From contig OY759222.1 of assembly GCA_963662175.1 (NCBI GenBank), positions 12,224,222 through 12,288,221 of the forward strand: a DNA stretch of 64,000 nucleotides. The letters are read 5' to 3'. A program made the translations under genes and the position numbers. Positions within the stretch are counted from its first letter, which is position 1; each line of letters begins with the position of its first letter. This document shows, piece by piece, positions 1-11,196 of the stretch. The notes under the pieces were generated by a model. The model worked only from the letters and a program-made list of their open reading frames with translations, was not told where the DNA came from and did not search any database. The DNA is from Aradus depressus (Eukaryota > Arthropoda > Insecta > Hemiptera > Aradidae).

Positions 1-117
1 TGAAGATGCACCTTAATACCTTAAATTGATTGCAGCTGCGTTTTAATACATTAAATTGGTTGCAGATGCATCCTAATTAGAGATGTAACCTAAAAAAACT
101 CATAGATGAATCATCAG

Positions 118-405
118 CAATGTATTAGTTTGAGCTCTCCCTCCAAAACTAATCTATCAATTGGAATGCAAATCAATATTTGACGCATAGGGACATCTGA
201 ATGCTCATACTAATTTTGTATCGATACATTTATTACATCGGCAGGTATTGAGTTGAGTTTCCTCTGATCCCTCCTTTTCTTCGGCTGTTTTCGTTGAAAA
301 TTATTTAGATGTCGTCCTTATGGGGCATTAAAATTTAATATAAAATTTCATATCGATACATTCATTACCTCGTTAGTTATTAACGTTTTTGTTTTCAGCC
401 CCCTC
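118..405 (-). repeat. DR-A dispersed repeat copy
   Basis: Minus-orientation copy of the abundant unclassified repeat. It includes the 'GAGCTCTCCCTCCAAAAC' end and two versions of the module with TCGATACATTNATTAC. Confidence 0.6.
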
Positions 406-453
406 CCCAAATCCCGGCTTTCCAAAAAAATGTTCTTTACATTTCGTCTATAC

Positions 454-837
454 CAGGAGTGGCCAACCCGCGGCCCGCCTTGAATAATTTTGCGACCCGC
501 GAAATTCATCACAATTTTACAAAATTTTGCACAAAACATATGCCAATACACGCATTGAGCTTGACTTGCAAAAGCTAAGTGAAAGAGTTGAGAAACAAAT
601 ATCTCACTAATTAAATAAATTAAATATTATTTGATAATTTCATTATTATCTATGTTTATATGTATGAATAATAATAAAAACAATAATAATAATTCATTCT
701 GTTTTCAATTTTTACTCCAAAAAATGTTTCTAGTGGGTCCAACTCTGATATGGGGATATATAATTTTATATGCGGCCCGCGGGATTATAATGCATTTCCA
801 AAGTGGCCTGCAAGATCATTTGGGTTGGCAACCCCTG
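454..837. mobile_element. hAT-like MITE with 8-bp TSD
   Basis: 384 bp with terminal inverted repeats CAGGAGTGGCCAACCC and, at the other end, GGGTTGGCAACCCCTG. The target duplication GTCTATAC is at 446-453 and 838-845. An 8-bp TSD and CAG...CTG ends are hAT features. The interior is AT-rich; open frames across it are not genes. Confidence 0.85.
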
Positions 838-1192
838 GTCTATACAAAAAATGTTCCTTACATTTGGTTCATACATATAGTTCCTTGCGAATGGTCTATA
901 CAAAAAATGTCCAACTACAAAATGCTCTCAGATTTGAGAAAAAAACTAATACGAACAAAGTTGTAGCGCCCAAAAGAATTAACAATAAATGTCAATAGGC
1001 AATTTACATAATGTTCAAATTGTAACGCAAGGCAAGATATTTTAAAATATATTTTTATTATTGGTAATCTTTTGGAGTGGAGGATTTAATATTCTTGAGA
1101 GCTGTTCTAACATTGATAGATAAGTTGGTTAAAAACTTCCAGGTCTAACAACATTTTACAAGATACCGTTTTTGTTTATGATCTTATCGAAC

Positions 1193-1521
1193 ATAGCTCA
1201 GTGGTATGCGTGCTTGCCTTCTGAGCTCAAGAACGTGGGTTAGTTAGGGCCCTTAGTTTATTTTATCTGGGAGGTAAAATAAACTTAAGCACGCCGTCCT
1301 TCGGATGGGACGTTAAGCGATGGTCCCGAGCCTGTACGATGTCAGGTACTCGTTAAAGACCCCTCCCTAGGCGAAAAAAAATTTAGGGTAGGCAAAATTT
1401 TGGACTCCCACAGTAGAGTCGGGCTCATATCGCCTACTACCAGAGCGCTCTTTCGTCACTCTGGTGGACATATGTCCTCGTAGTTAAAGCCCGGGCATGA
1501 GTCATATAACCTAACCTAACC
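1193..1521 (+). mobile_element. SINE-A copy (head slightly truncated)
   Basis: Contains box A-like TAGCTCAGTGG, the GTTTATTTT/AAAATAAAC stem, the CCAGAG/CTCTGG region and the CCTAACCTAACC tail. Box B is damaged. Confidence 0.85.
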
Positions 1522-2860
1522 CTCAAAGAAAAGTTGTAGAAAAAATAGGCACAGTTTATATAAAATAGAATATTTCGCAGGTTGTCAAATTCGCGAAATA
1601 AATTCCGAAAATCTAACTCGCTTTTAAACCCATATTTCAGGATATTTTTTTTAATATACGCGGAAACGGTTTGTCCTGAAAAAAAATTATATTCCTACCA
1701 TAAAAGTTCCTTGTTAAATTTCAATTCGTCTAAGTGTCTTTATATGTGAGATAAAACTAATCCTGTAGCGTCACAAAAGATGAACAATAAATTACCGTAG
1801 GAAATATTTCTAAGTAATGCTTAAATTGTAACGCAGAGCTACAAATATTATTTTAAAATATTGTAGTGTTCGCTTTTACTCGGTTTCTAAATTTATATAT
1901 AATTATACTCCAAGATGACCTGGTTATAATAATAAAAAAAAAACTATACACAAAAATAAGTTGTTACAGTTATATTTGAGGTTCAAAAAATATATTTTTG
2001 AATATAAAATTTTCTTTTATAAAAGAAAGGGTTAGTGACACATTTTTACACACATGAAATTTTTTATGACAGATAAAAACCTGGACTCTTTATTTTCTTT
2101 TCTTTTGTTGATGAGAGTGAATTTTCAAACAGAGTGGTAGTTGAGCGATGGGCTGCAAGGATGTCTTCTAACTTCGTCTTCTGACCTCGGGGCTTTATAT
2201 TAGACTAGACCATTTTTATTTCTTCAGGTTGGCGTTAACATCTTCTCTGATCCTACGTTCAATGTTCCAGAAACACTCCCTCCATGTTCTCTGCCTTCAT
2301 ACAGCCGGTTTCTTTTTTTTTTGTCACTGACTCACATACTTTTCTTTTCACGGCATTAACTACTCCACTACACCTCCTCTGAACAGACCTGATAAAACGA
2401 CTCTTTCCACGAGGGGACAGACCACTTCTCCATCGTTTTGGATTCCGCTCTCTCATTGGCCACAATTTTTACAGCCTTTAAACTACTAAACATCTGTTTT
2501 TTTTTATACTACTTACATATTCCCGTATACAATCCTAATTGCTTACATTTATTGTTAACACATTATTAGGTTATCATTTAATTTTATTACATAATTGAAA
2601 TGAATGAATTGATATATTTTGATACTATATCGACCCTGGTACAAATCGATTTGATAACCCCCAGTAACCTTCCTTAGGTCTAATACACTGATTACAACTA
2701 AGTACCTTATTTTCCATTTATTAAATATTCATGTAATGGACAATATGGATCATTACAATATATTTTTAAGTTTAGTATCTGTAATTTTTATTATGGAAGA
2801 CAAAGAATAAGGAAAAATATTTTCATATATCAACATCTTTCGTACAGATCTCCAGTGGCA
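1522..2860. other. AT-rich stretch without recognisable gene
   Basis: Only AT-rich sequence and short unsupported open frames are seen. A frame of about 68 codons on the minus strand (2259-2465) shows no recognisable motif. Confidence 0.4.
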
Positions 2861-3034
2861 GAGCGGAAACTTATTGAGGTTTAGAGGGAGAGCGGACACT
2901 TGTTGATGTTTAGAGGGAGAGCGGACACTTATTGAGGTTTAGAGGGAGAGCGAAAACTTATTGATGTTTAGAGGGAGAGCGGACACTTATTGAGGTTTAG
3001 AGGGAGAGCGGACACTTATTGAGGTTTAGAGGGA
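2861..3034. repeat. 29-bp minisatellite, six units
   Basis: Units starting GAGCGG at 2861, 2890, 2919, 2948, 2977 and 3006, plus a partial seventh at 3035. They differ at a few positions (GGACAC or GAAAAC; GAGG or GATG). The unit resembles the GGAGGGAGAGCGAAAACTTA end of DR-A. Confidence 0.95.
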
Positions 3035-3663
3035 GAGCGGAAACAGCTGTCTCTCTCTCTCTCGGCGCATGCGCGATACGTGTGTTCCGCGTTCCCCGTG
3101 ACTTTCGTTACGGGACATCGTTTTCCTGCATGTGGGCCCGGCCTACCGTTGTCACGTCAAAAAAATCTACTTTTTTTATTAATATTAATATTTTTGGACT
3201 AATATTTTCAAGTATTTATTTATTCATTTCATTTTATTTTTCAGTCGTGTTAATCTCTAATCCATGGGTCAGACTCTAAGAGTCAATATTTGATTATGTA
3301 TCTAATTTATATACTATACGCTATGTATGTATACATTCTTATGACGTATCTTCACATTATTTTTATACATTCAGTAATGCCAGGATTAAATGAATTTGAG
3401 ATGGGGAAGGAAGAGTGTACAAGTGGTTCATATAAGAACGTCATGTTACGACCACATGACATATATTTTTTTTCTATTCGGAAAAAAACAAAACTTTTTT
3501 TACAACTCTAGGTCTAATAACTTAAATTGGTAGATGCGTTTTTCTCTTTTTTTCATAGACATATTGCCCCACTTTACTTTATCTTCCAGTCTTTTACCAT
3601 TGCCCAGATGACATGGCCCAATCTGTCTCCCAGTAGACTTGGGTTCTTAGTCCCCATTTTTTA

Positions 3664-4136
3664 CTTTCCAGCTACACAAAGTGTAAGAGAAGTTATGTAA
3701 TCGGTCCAAAAATTCGATGCGGAGTTTTCAACGGAATTTCATGTTTTCCGACCTGATCCCAAAAATGAAAAAAAAAAGGTCTGTGTGAGTGTGAACACGA
3801 TAACTACCAATAGAATGATTGTATCAACACGACTGTATCTAGTCCCCCTCTAAGGATGACACCTATTAATTTTCAGCCATTTCGGCCGAAGAGAAGGTTT
3901 AACACAAAAACTATATATTAAAATATTATATATGTGTATTCAGAACATGGATACACATGTATGAATGATGAGAGGACGCTCAACACAAAATCACCAATAA
4001 CTGCCGATGTAATAAATATATTGTCACAAAATTTAGTATGAGGCTCTAGGAGCTCGTAAATAGTAAGTCAACTACTTGGAGAAGAGCGAAAATATAATTA
4101 ATTGCTATGGGGAAGTACATCGCCGGTGATGCGACT
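3664..4136 (+). repeat. DR-A dispersed repeat copy, nearly full length
   Basis: Runs from the AAGTTATGTAATCGGTC region through both internal modules to GGGGAAGTACATCGCCGG. A fair example of the family consensus. Confidence 0.65.
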
Positions 4137-4399
4137 ATTTTTTTTGTTAGGTTTAAATCCTCGAATTCACAAGTTTGTCCGCTTTTCGTTATGTTAATTC
4201 GTTGGTTTGGCCGCATTTCGTTTGATTAAAAAACTCCTTTCCTACCTGCATCTAACGAAATGTAGCCTCTGATTTAGTATCCGCGCCTGTATATTATAAT
4301 TTTTTTTTTTTTTTGCGATCTATATACAATATATATATAATAAGCAAATATGTGGACTAAAAGAAAAAATAACAATATCACTTGATGGGAGAAGCCAGC

Positions 4400-4890
4400 C
4401 AGACACTCCCTTGAAAGTTAATTTTCATTATTCACTATCCTCAGAGAAGATCGCGAGGCCACCTCCTGTTCAGACCGATGGTCAGAATGGGAATGATTGG
4501 ATAGGGCTTGAGCGAGAGGATGAAATGTTTGGAATCGGGATTGGATTAGTTCGTTGACAGTGGGAATATTGAGATCTCTGTGTAGGACTTTATTGGTAAT
4601 GTAGAAAGGAGCGTTGATAATTCGTGGCAGGAGTTTGGACTGGAATGCTAGGGTACGATTCATGTTCGACTGTTTAGCTGCACCCAAAGTTCGAGTCCGT
4701 TCGTCCAGATGGGACGTATAATGGTCTTGTAAATCGTAAGTTTGTTGTTAGTTGTCAGTTTTGATTTTGGTCCAAATATTTGATGTAACAGTCCGTATCT
4801 TCGATTCAGTTCTTGTCGTTTAAGTCGTGTATGTGGGTTCCACGTTAGTCTACTGTCTAGGTAAAACCCGGGATAGCGGACTTGGTTGGA
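4400..4890 (-). pseudogene. Jockey-like LINE fragment (reverse transcriptase C-terminal region)
   Basis: The minus strand encodes a segment beginning GFYLDSRLTWNPHTRLKRQE and continuing through TIYKTIIRPIWTNGLELW, then after a one-base deletion GAAKQSNMNRTLAFQSKLLP and INAPFYITNKVLHRDLNIPT. These match the conserved C-terminal part of Jockey-clade reverse transcriptases (YLD.RLTW, K.I..PIWTYG, ...NAPWYVTN..LH.DL..P). The missing base sits inside LELW-GAA near 4687, so the copy is dead and 5'-truncated. Confidence 0.75.
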
Positions 4891-4954
4891 AGTATATTAT
4901 AATAATATAATTTTATTTACTTATATATTTACAACGATGATTCGTTCGTCATTA

Positions 4955-5065
4955 GAAAGTGTGCTGTTCCGGGATGATATGGGCTGAAGTATATGACTGA
5001 AGAGGAGTCCAGTCTAGTCCTGGAGCAGGTCCCTCTGCCATGCCCTCTTGAGGCGTCCTGGTGGA
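4955..5065. repeat. Dispersed repeat shared with 13445-13605
   Basis: Both loci contain GAGTCCAGNCTAGTCCTGGA followed by GCAGGTCCCTCTGCCATGCC and a TTGAGGCGTCC segment. Probably a LINE 3' end; class not determined. Confidence 0.6.
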
Positions 5066-5101
5066 TAATAATATTATTAAATCGAATTTTGATTTCTTCA
5101 G

Positions 5102-5209
5102 GTCAAGGAAGTAATCAGAAATTATCCTGAATTTAAGAAAGCAAAAAAGCAGGAAGGATTGAAACGATGTGAGGAAGTATTGAAAAGCCCATTCAAGCAA
5201 TTTCCATAA
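5102..5209 (+). CDS. Possible 3'-terminal coding exon of an unidentified gene
   Basis: After an acceptor-like stretch (TTTTGATTTCTTCAG) there are 35 codons of protein-like composition, starting VKEVIRNYPEFKKAKK and ending SPFKQFP, then TAA. AATAAA follows at 5292-5297, about 80 bp later. The charged, helical character and the good acceptor and polyadenylation context suggest a real last exon or a relic of one. No upstream partner exon was found in 1-5100. I do not recognise the protein. The segment just before it (4955-5065) is a dispersed repeat. Confidence 0.35.
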   Translation, partial: VKEVIRNYPEFKKAKKQEGLKRCEEVLKSPFKQFP

Positions 5210-5291
5210 TAGTTTTCCATTTCATCTCTCGCGCGAAAATAGTTGAACACTCTTATTAATTAATGGTAACTATAGTACCTAATGTATTTAC

Positions 5292-5297
5292 AATAAA
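5292..5297 (+). promoter_or_regulatory. Candidate AATAAA signal for the putative exon at 5102-5209
   Basis: AATAAA about 80 bp after the TAA. In AT-rich DNA this motif is common by chance, so it adds only modest support. Confidence 0.25.
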
Positions 5298-5591
5298 TTG
5301 CAGCTATTATCATAAAATGTTTTATTTATTTATTTTGAACATGAAAATGTGATATTATTTATGAAAATAGTAAACCAGAAAAAGGGGGGAGGGGGGGGGG
5401 GGATACACGACTTTGCGAAATTTATTTAATTTCATCCCAAAGACTGTGGCGGCGCTGGCTGAGAGACCTACCGCTATTAGCATCTAATACTAATACTTCT
5501 CTGATCGATTAGGCTGAAAATTGAAAGTAGTTTACTCAGGGAGATCTGAAAGTCGGACTTACATTCAGGGTATTTTACTACACCAGATATC

Positions 5592-6488
5592 CAAAGTATG
5601 AGGTATAGAGAAGTTATGTAATCGGTCAGAAATTCGATGTTGAGTTTTCACAGGAATTTCATATTTATCAACCACCTGATTCCAAAAATGAAAATAGGGG
5701 CGCCGGTAGCTCAGTGGTATGCGTGCTTGACTTCTGAGCTCAAGGTCGTGGGTTCGTAACCCGACCGAAGCCCTTAGTTTATTTTATCTGGGAGGTAAAA
5801 TAAACTTAAGCACGCCGTCCTTCGAATGGGACGTTAAGCGATGGATCCGAGCCTGTACGATGTCAGGTACTCGTTAAAGACGCCTACCCTAGGTGAATAA
5901 AAATTTTATAGAGTAGGGCTCATGTCCACCATTCCCATTCTGTAGAGTCGGGCTCATGTCCACCAGAGTGACGAAAGAGCGCTCTGGTAGTAGGCGATAT
6001 GACCTCGTAGTTAAAGCCCGGGCATGAGTCATAAAACCTAACCTAACCAAAAATGAAAACGATAATTCTTGTTTGTGTGTGTAAACATAGAATGATTGGT
6101 ATCGATACGAAATTTTATATGGGTGTTCAGAACCCCATAAGAACCTAATGATTTTTAGCAAAATCGATCATAAGCAAGGGGGTAATCCCTTAGGGGGTAA
6201 TCCCCTAATCCGGGAAGCTGAACACAAAAACTTTAATGACTGCCGATATAAAGAATTTATGAACACGAAATTGTATATGTAAATTTAAAACCCCATGAGG
6301 ACGACCCCATTAAATTTCCCGCGACTGGGGCTCAATTCAAAAACCTGTGTAATACATGTGTTCAACACGTTTAGTATGAGAATCAGAAATCACTACGTAA
6401 GTTAACAATTGATTTTTAGCCACAACGGTCAATTGGTTTTAAAAGAGGAGCAAAAACTAATTCATACCGGGGAAGCTCATTGTGCTAT
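5592..6488 (+). repeat. DR-A copy interrupted by a SINE-A insertion
   Basis: DR-A sequence at 5592-5694 resumes at 6047 after the SINE. The junction carries a duplicated CCAAAAATGAAAA, so the SINE inserted into this DR-A. Confidence 0.7.
5695..6046 (+). mobile_element. SINE-A, full length, 13-bp TSD
   Basis: GGCGCCGGTAGCTCAGTGG head, box B-like GGTTCG, the body stem-loops and a CCTAACCTAA tail. TSD CCAAAAATGAAAA at 5682-5694 and 6047-6059. It contains a short internal duplication near 5910-5960 (GGCTCATGTCCACC twice). Confidence 0.9.
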
Positions 6489-6527
6489 TCACAGACGAAT
6501 TTTAACTTATATAAATACATATATAGC

Positions 6528-6785
6528 GGGTTCGTAGTTTATTTTATCTGGGAGGTAAAATAAACTTAAGAACGCCGTCCTTCGGATGGGACGTTAAGTG
6601 ATGGTCCTGAGCCTCGTTAAAGACCCCTACCCTAGGTGAAAAAAAATTTAGGGTAGGCAAAATTTAGGACTCACAGAGTAGAGTCGGGCTCATGTCCACC
6701 ATAGTGACGAAAGAGCGCTCTGGTAGTAGGCGATATGACCTCGTAGTTAAAGCCCGGACATGAATCATAATAGCTAACTAACTAT
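6528..6785 (+). mobile_element. SINE-A, 5'-truncated
   Basis: Starts within box B (GGGTTCG) and lacks box A. It runs to CATGAATCATAATAGCTAAC and faces the next copy tail to tail. Confidence 0.8.
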
Positions 6786-6819
6786 TATAAATATACATAT
6801 ATATACATTATACTTCAGT

Positions 6820-7112
6820 TAGTTATTGTAATTCATGCCCGGAGGTCATGTCTAGTAGTCATCTCTACTACCAGAACTCTCTTTCGTTACTCTGGTGGAC
6901 ATGAGACCGACTCTACTGTGGGTGTCCCAAATTTTGCTTACTCAGGTTTTATTACCCAGGGTAGGGGTCTTTAACGAGTACCTTACATCGAATAGGCTCG
7001 GGACCATCGCTTAACGACCCACCCGAAGGACGGCGTGCTCAAGTTTTTTAACCACCATGATAAAAAACCTAAGAGCCGGGTTTCGAATCATCAGCTCGGC
7101 AGGCAAGCACGC
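6820..7112 (-). mobile_element. SINE-A, diverged copy
   Basis: Minus-strand copy with degraded head (GCAAGCACGCT remains). Together with 6528-6785 it forms an inverted pair. Confidence 0.8.
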
Positions 7113-7164
7113 TACTTTCACATTACACTTTTATATTACTAATTATGTTTACCTAATAATTTCC

Positions 7165-7505
7165 AGAGGGCGCCGGTAGGTCAGTGGTATGCGTGCTTGT
7201 CTTCTGAGTTCAAGAACGAGGGTTCGAAACCCGACCGAGGCCCTTAGTATATTCTATCTGGGAGGTAAAATAAACTTAAGCACACCTTCCTTCGGATGGG
7301 ACGTTAAGCGATGGTCCCGAGCCTGTACGATGTCAGGTACTCGTTAAAGACCCCTACACTAGATGAATAAAAATTTAGGGTAGGCAAAATTTAGGACTCC
7401 TATTGTAAAGTCGGGCTCATGTCCACAAGAGTGACGTAAGAGCGCTCTGGTAGTAGGCGATATGATGACTTAAAGCCCGGGGATGAGTCATAAAACCTAG
7501 CCTAA
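7165..7505 (+). mobile_element. SINE-A, full length, 13-bp TSD
   Basis: Full head GGGCGCCGGTAGGTCAGTGG and box B GGTTCGAAACCCG. TSD CCTAATAATTTCC at 7152-7164 and 7506-7518. Confidence 0.92.
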
Positions 7506-7518
7506 CCTAATAATTTCC

Positions 7519-8154
7519 CACATTCCCTCCGCATTTGTCTTCAAATTGACTGTTTTTTTTTTCGTGTTTTTGGATATGCAGACGAATTCAATAACTTTCC
7601 CCAGATATAACAAATTATATAATGATTTGTGGTTTTCGTAATTTATGTTCTATTTTTACTTCATATTATGATTGAAACTCATTGGTATTTCCAGTGGGGA
7701 AGCCCCACAACAGTCCTTGAGAGCTGGAAAAACGTTCCTTGTAAAACAACACAATAGAAAGTAGTTATTAGGATAACGATAATATAGTTTAAAATGTTAT
7801 CACAAATATCAACTATTTTAAATTTCAAAACGACCTCTAAATGACAGCCGGTCATTAGTTGTTTACACTATTCCCATTGATACGAAACTAACATGGACTG
7901 AACCTACGTCAGGCGTTTACGGAGAAAACTATATTCTTGCGGCAAGAAGATTTCTTCTTGACATTATCTTCTTACAGCAAGGAGTAAGTCTTCTGGCAGC
8001 AAGAATAAAACGTTTTTGCCGCAAGAACATCTTTTTTCCGGTTAAAAAGAAAATGAGTTCCGTTTGTTTCTATCTTCAAAATTTTTAAAAGATCTTACCA
8101 ATGGAAACACTAGTTGTACAATTTATGCATATTTCCATTCTATAATGGTCTTGT
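7519..8154. other. No gene recognised
   Basis: AT-rich DNA with several CTTCTTG/CAAGAAG-type short inverted motifs near 7930-8040. No coding or transposon signature found. Confidence 0.3.
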
Positions 8155-8335
8155 CTACTTAACACAAGATCGCGGGTTTGAAACTTGGCCGAGGTCCTTA
8201 GTGTTATCTGGGAGATGAAAAAACCTTAAGCACGTTAAAGGGACGCTAAGCGATGGTCCCTATCCTGTACGATGTCAGTTACTTAAAGACACCCTATCCA
8301 AGTTAACTAAACATAGTTAGGGTAAGTATGATACT
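8155..8335 (+). mobile_element. SINE-A fragment, strongly degraded
   Basis: Retains the box B region GGGTTTGAAACTTGGCCGAGG, TATCTGGGAG and the CGATGGTCCC...GTACGATGTCAG core. Ends are lost. Confidence 0.65.
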
Positions 8336-8540
8336 TGGTAAGTTTTAAAGTAACGTAATACACAATTGTTATGGGTTTATGGTTGAAAATAGAAAAGACC
8401 CTTATTTTTAATTGATTGGATGTCCATTTAAATTTTAGGAATAGAATAAAATTATGTAACATCTCATTTAATTCAGATTTTTCCTCCTTTATTTACAACT
8501 GTACTACATTATAATATAAAGTAAATATTATATACTTATA

Positions 8541-8891
8541 GGTTAGGTTTGGTTAGGTTTTATGATTCATGCCCGGGCTTTAACTACGAGGTCATATCGC
8601 CTACTACCAGAGCGCTCTTTCGTCACTCTGGTGGACATGAGCCCGACCCTACTGTGGGAGTCCTAAATTTTGCCTACCCTAAATTTTTATTCATCTAGGG
8701 TAGGGGTCTTTAACGAGTACCTGACATCGTACAGGCTCGGGACCATCGCTTAACGTCCTATCCGAAGGACGGCGTGCTTAAGTTTATTTTACCTCCCAGA
8801 TAAAATAAACTAAGGGCCTCGGTCGGGCTACGAACCCACGACCATGAGCTCAGAAGTCAAGCACGCATACCACTGAGCTACCGGCGCCCTC
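8541..8891 (-). mobile_element. SINE-A, full length, 13-bp TSD
   Basis: Complete minus-strand copy. TSD TTATATACTTATA at 8528-8540 and 8892-8904. Its head end adjoins the LINE fragment at 8905. Confidence 0.93.
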
Positions 8892-8904
8892 TTATATACT
8901 TATA

Positions 8905-9680
8905 TATAACTTTACTATATTATATAAATATTGATACCAACTCTCTTCCCGTGATATTCCCTCACTTGCCGAGAACCAATATAAAAACTTCCCCTCAAAC
9001 TTGATTTTCCGTGATGGTAGTGCAACTTTACTTTACTAGGTGGCACTACCATCACGCCACTATCCCCAAACCTTTTTAGGCCCCTGGCGAGCGCGGGTGC
9101 TGTCCGGGACTGTTGAGCGGTCGGCAATCCGTGATAGAGGGCCCCTGGGAGCAGCTGACGCCAGACCCTACCCCTGACTGAACGCCGGATAGTCCAGATA
9201 TCAATAGTCAATCCCAGATATGATCCTGTCGTGCGGATCAACTCCACCCTAGGCCTGTCGTACAGCGGGCAATCGAGGACCACATGTTCTGCAGTCTCGA
9301 TGCCGCCACACGAGCAGTTCGGGCTATCCTTCCTCTTGAAGAAGAAGAGTTTGGAGTTGAAGTCGCCGTGACCTGATAGTACGTGGGATGTCCAGTGATC
9401 GGGTTGTACCCAAGTGGAGCGCAGGCGGACCTGGACGTCGGGGATGTACGCGAATGTCGTTCGGCCATCGGAGGAGCGCAACCATCGCTGTTGCCACTTG
9501 TTCACTATCCAGTCTTGGACAATGTCCCTGCAACGCTCTGGTCTGTTCTGTCCACGTAGCTCACCCTGCAGGGCGAGGCGCAAGGGCTCATCTATATCTG
9601 CTCTCAGGGGCAGATTGCGTCTACAAAAGTACGAGGCGACCGCCCCGTCCAAGACCAAGTCTATGGGCGGAGCTTCCAAG
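8905..9680 (-). pseudogene. R1-like non-LTR retrotransposon, ORF2 C-terminal fragment
   Basis: One open frame of 254 codons shows VQDWIVNKWQQRW, TSHVLSGHGDFNSKL and a zinc-knuckle-like C-x-C-GGIETAEHVVLDCP. These are typical of the region after the reverse transcriptase in R1/TRAS-type LINEs. The frame is open over the whole fragment, so the insertion may be fairly young, but the reverse transcriptase and endonuclease parts are absent. A C-rich tract (9691-9709) lies just beyond its 5' end. Confidence 0.8.
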
Positions 9681-9690
9681 TCACCTCAAC

Positions 9691-9709
9691 ATCCCCCCCC
9701 CCCCCCCCC
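9691..9709. repeat. Poly-C tract
   Basis: Uninterrupted C run of about 19 bases at the 5' edge of the LINE fragment. Similar C or G runs occur at about 15378-15398, 42049-42072 and 45078-45109. Confidence 0.9.
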
Positions 9710-10089
9710 TCACCCCGGTGTACTTTTTTGGGTGTCCAGCTCTGCCGGCCAGATGACTACACCCTTCGACATCAATACATAACAAGCAAATGTGATACAT
9801 GAATGGGTGAAATGTCTTGAATATTGTAGGAGAAATCATTCATTAATGACACTCCATTATCTTGTGTATAAGTTGATGAGAGAAATATTGTAGAATAGAT
9901 TAAAAATAGTAAGTGATTAAATATGATTTAAACAAAACAAAAAAATAGTTAAACGATAAGAGAAAGCTATGGTATATTTGTATATAGCATATAGGTCTGT
10001 CACACAAACCATGAGTGTTGGATTTGGGTACAGGTTAAATGAGAACTTCGAGTAGAACAAGAGATATATTTATTTGGACAACACCCTTA

Positions 10090-10440
10090 TTACAAAACCG
10101 CGTGGTAACGAACACAAAGTCAGTTGTTCAATAATAAGTCCCATACCGCGTGGGAACTACACAAGTCACTCACTTACTGTGCTTGGTAACAGACGACTCA
10201 CTTTATACCCGCGTGGTAATAAACAACTCACTTCCGCATGGTAACTAACGACTCACCTTATACCCGCGTGGTAATAAGGACGAATCCATTCCGCACACCG
10301 CGTGCTGGCTCGACCCAGACTCTCAGTCCACCCCGCGTGGTGACCAACTGGTCCCTCTCGTTGTTAAGAGACGACTCACTTTATACCCGCGTGGTAACAG
10401 CCAACTCAACCAACTCAGTCCACCCCGCGTGGTGCCCAAC
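10090..10440. repeat. Irregular repeat cluster with core CCGCGTGGTAAC
   Basis: The core or a close variant occurs about nine times (near 10098, 10147, 10205, 10236, 10262, 10299, 10333, 10386 and 10425), spaced about 26-58 bp and usually followed by ACTCA-type sequence. Open frames across it are by-products. Confidence 0.75.
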
Positions 10441-10830
10441 TGCTTACTGACTCATGTAGTTCAAGAGTCCCGCCGACTCCTATCGATTGTCTCGGCGTGT
10501 TCCCGAATTCACCCACACTCAACTCGCGACTTAACAATGAGTCTTACTATTTTTCCTATTTTGTTACTGGAACAAGAGCTTGGAATGCTCCCTCGCTTGC
10601 AGCAATCAGCGATGCAGTGGCCATCCTTCTAAATTTTCCTTCTTATCATTTTCTTCCACTTCCTATCCTTCCTTCATTTTCTTCAAATTATCTCTCATAA
10701 TAAATTTTTGTAAGCTTGGCCATCTACAACCATTTTATTTTGTTTTATATTTTATCGTTTAATTTTTAAACAAAATTTTTCTATAGAAATATGTACCTAC
10801 CTACTGTTTAAAAGACTAATTTAAGTCTTA

Positions 10831-11023
10831 AGGCTACCTTACACGGTCAATATTATTGAATCCGTTTGATTTTTATTGAAGGGACTTCAATAAAAATCAA
10901 ACGGATTTAATTTTTTTCAATATTATTGCCATCAATATTATTGTTTCAATGTACTCCTTACACGTTTAATATATTGATCAATATCGATATTTCTTCAATA
11001 ATATTGACCGTGTAAGGTAGCCT
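10831..11023. mobile_element. PIF/Harbinger-like MITE, TSD TTA
   Basis: 193 bp with terminal repeats AGGCTACCTTACACGGTCAA (inverted at 11004-11023) extending to about 30 bp, flanked by TTA at 10828-10830 and 11024-11026. A nested palindrome (AATCCGTTTGATTTTTATTG and its complement) lies at 10860-10910. Confidence 0.8.
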
Positions 11024-11196
11024 TTAAACCCACTCCTCTGATCCCCACTTCCTTTCTGCTGACTTGGCTGAAAAATGTATTTGTGAGTTTTTGGATTCAC
11101 ATATTAAATGACTACACTTTCACTACTTCGACAGTTATTGTGTTCAATTTTATTCAAAGTTGATGAACGCGGACATATTGTGAAATTTGTAATAAA

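Noticed and set aside
631..998. Overlapping plus-strand frames of 111 and 82 codons
   Set aside because: They run across the boundary of a hAT MITE and its flank and are low-complexity.
2861..3034. CRISPR-like array
   Set aside because: Head-to-tail 29-bp units without spacers.
8541..8560. Interstitial telomere block suggested by TTAGG-like repeats
   Set aside because: Only two or three units, always at the SINE-A tail, so not telomeric DNA.
9388..9782. 122-codon plus-strand frames
   Set aside because: Antisense to the R1-like LINE frame, whose zinc-knuckle motif shows the real strand.
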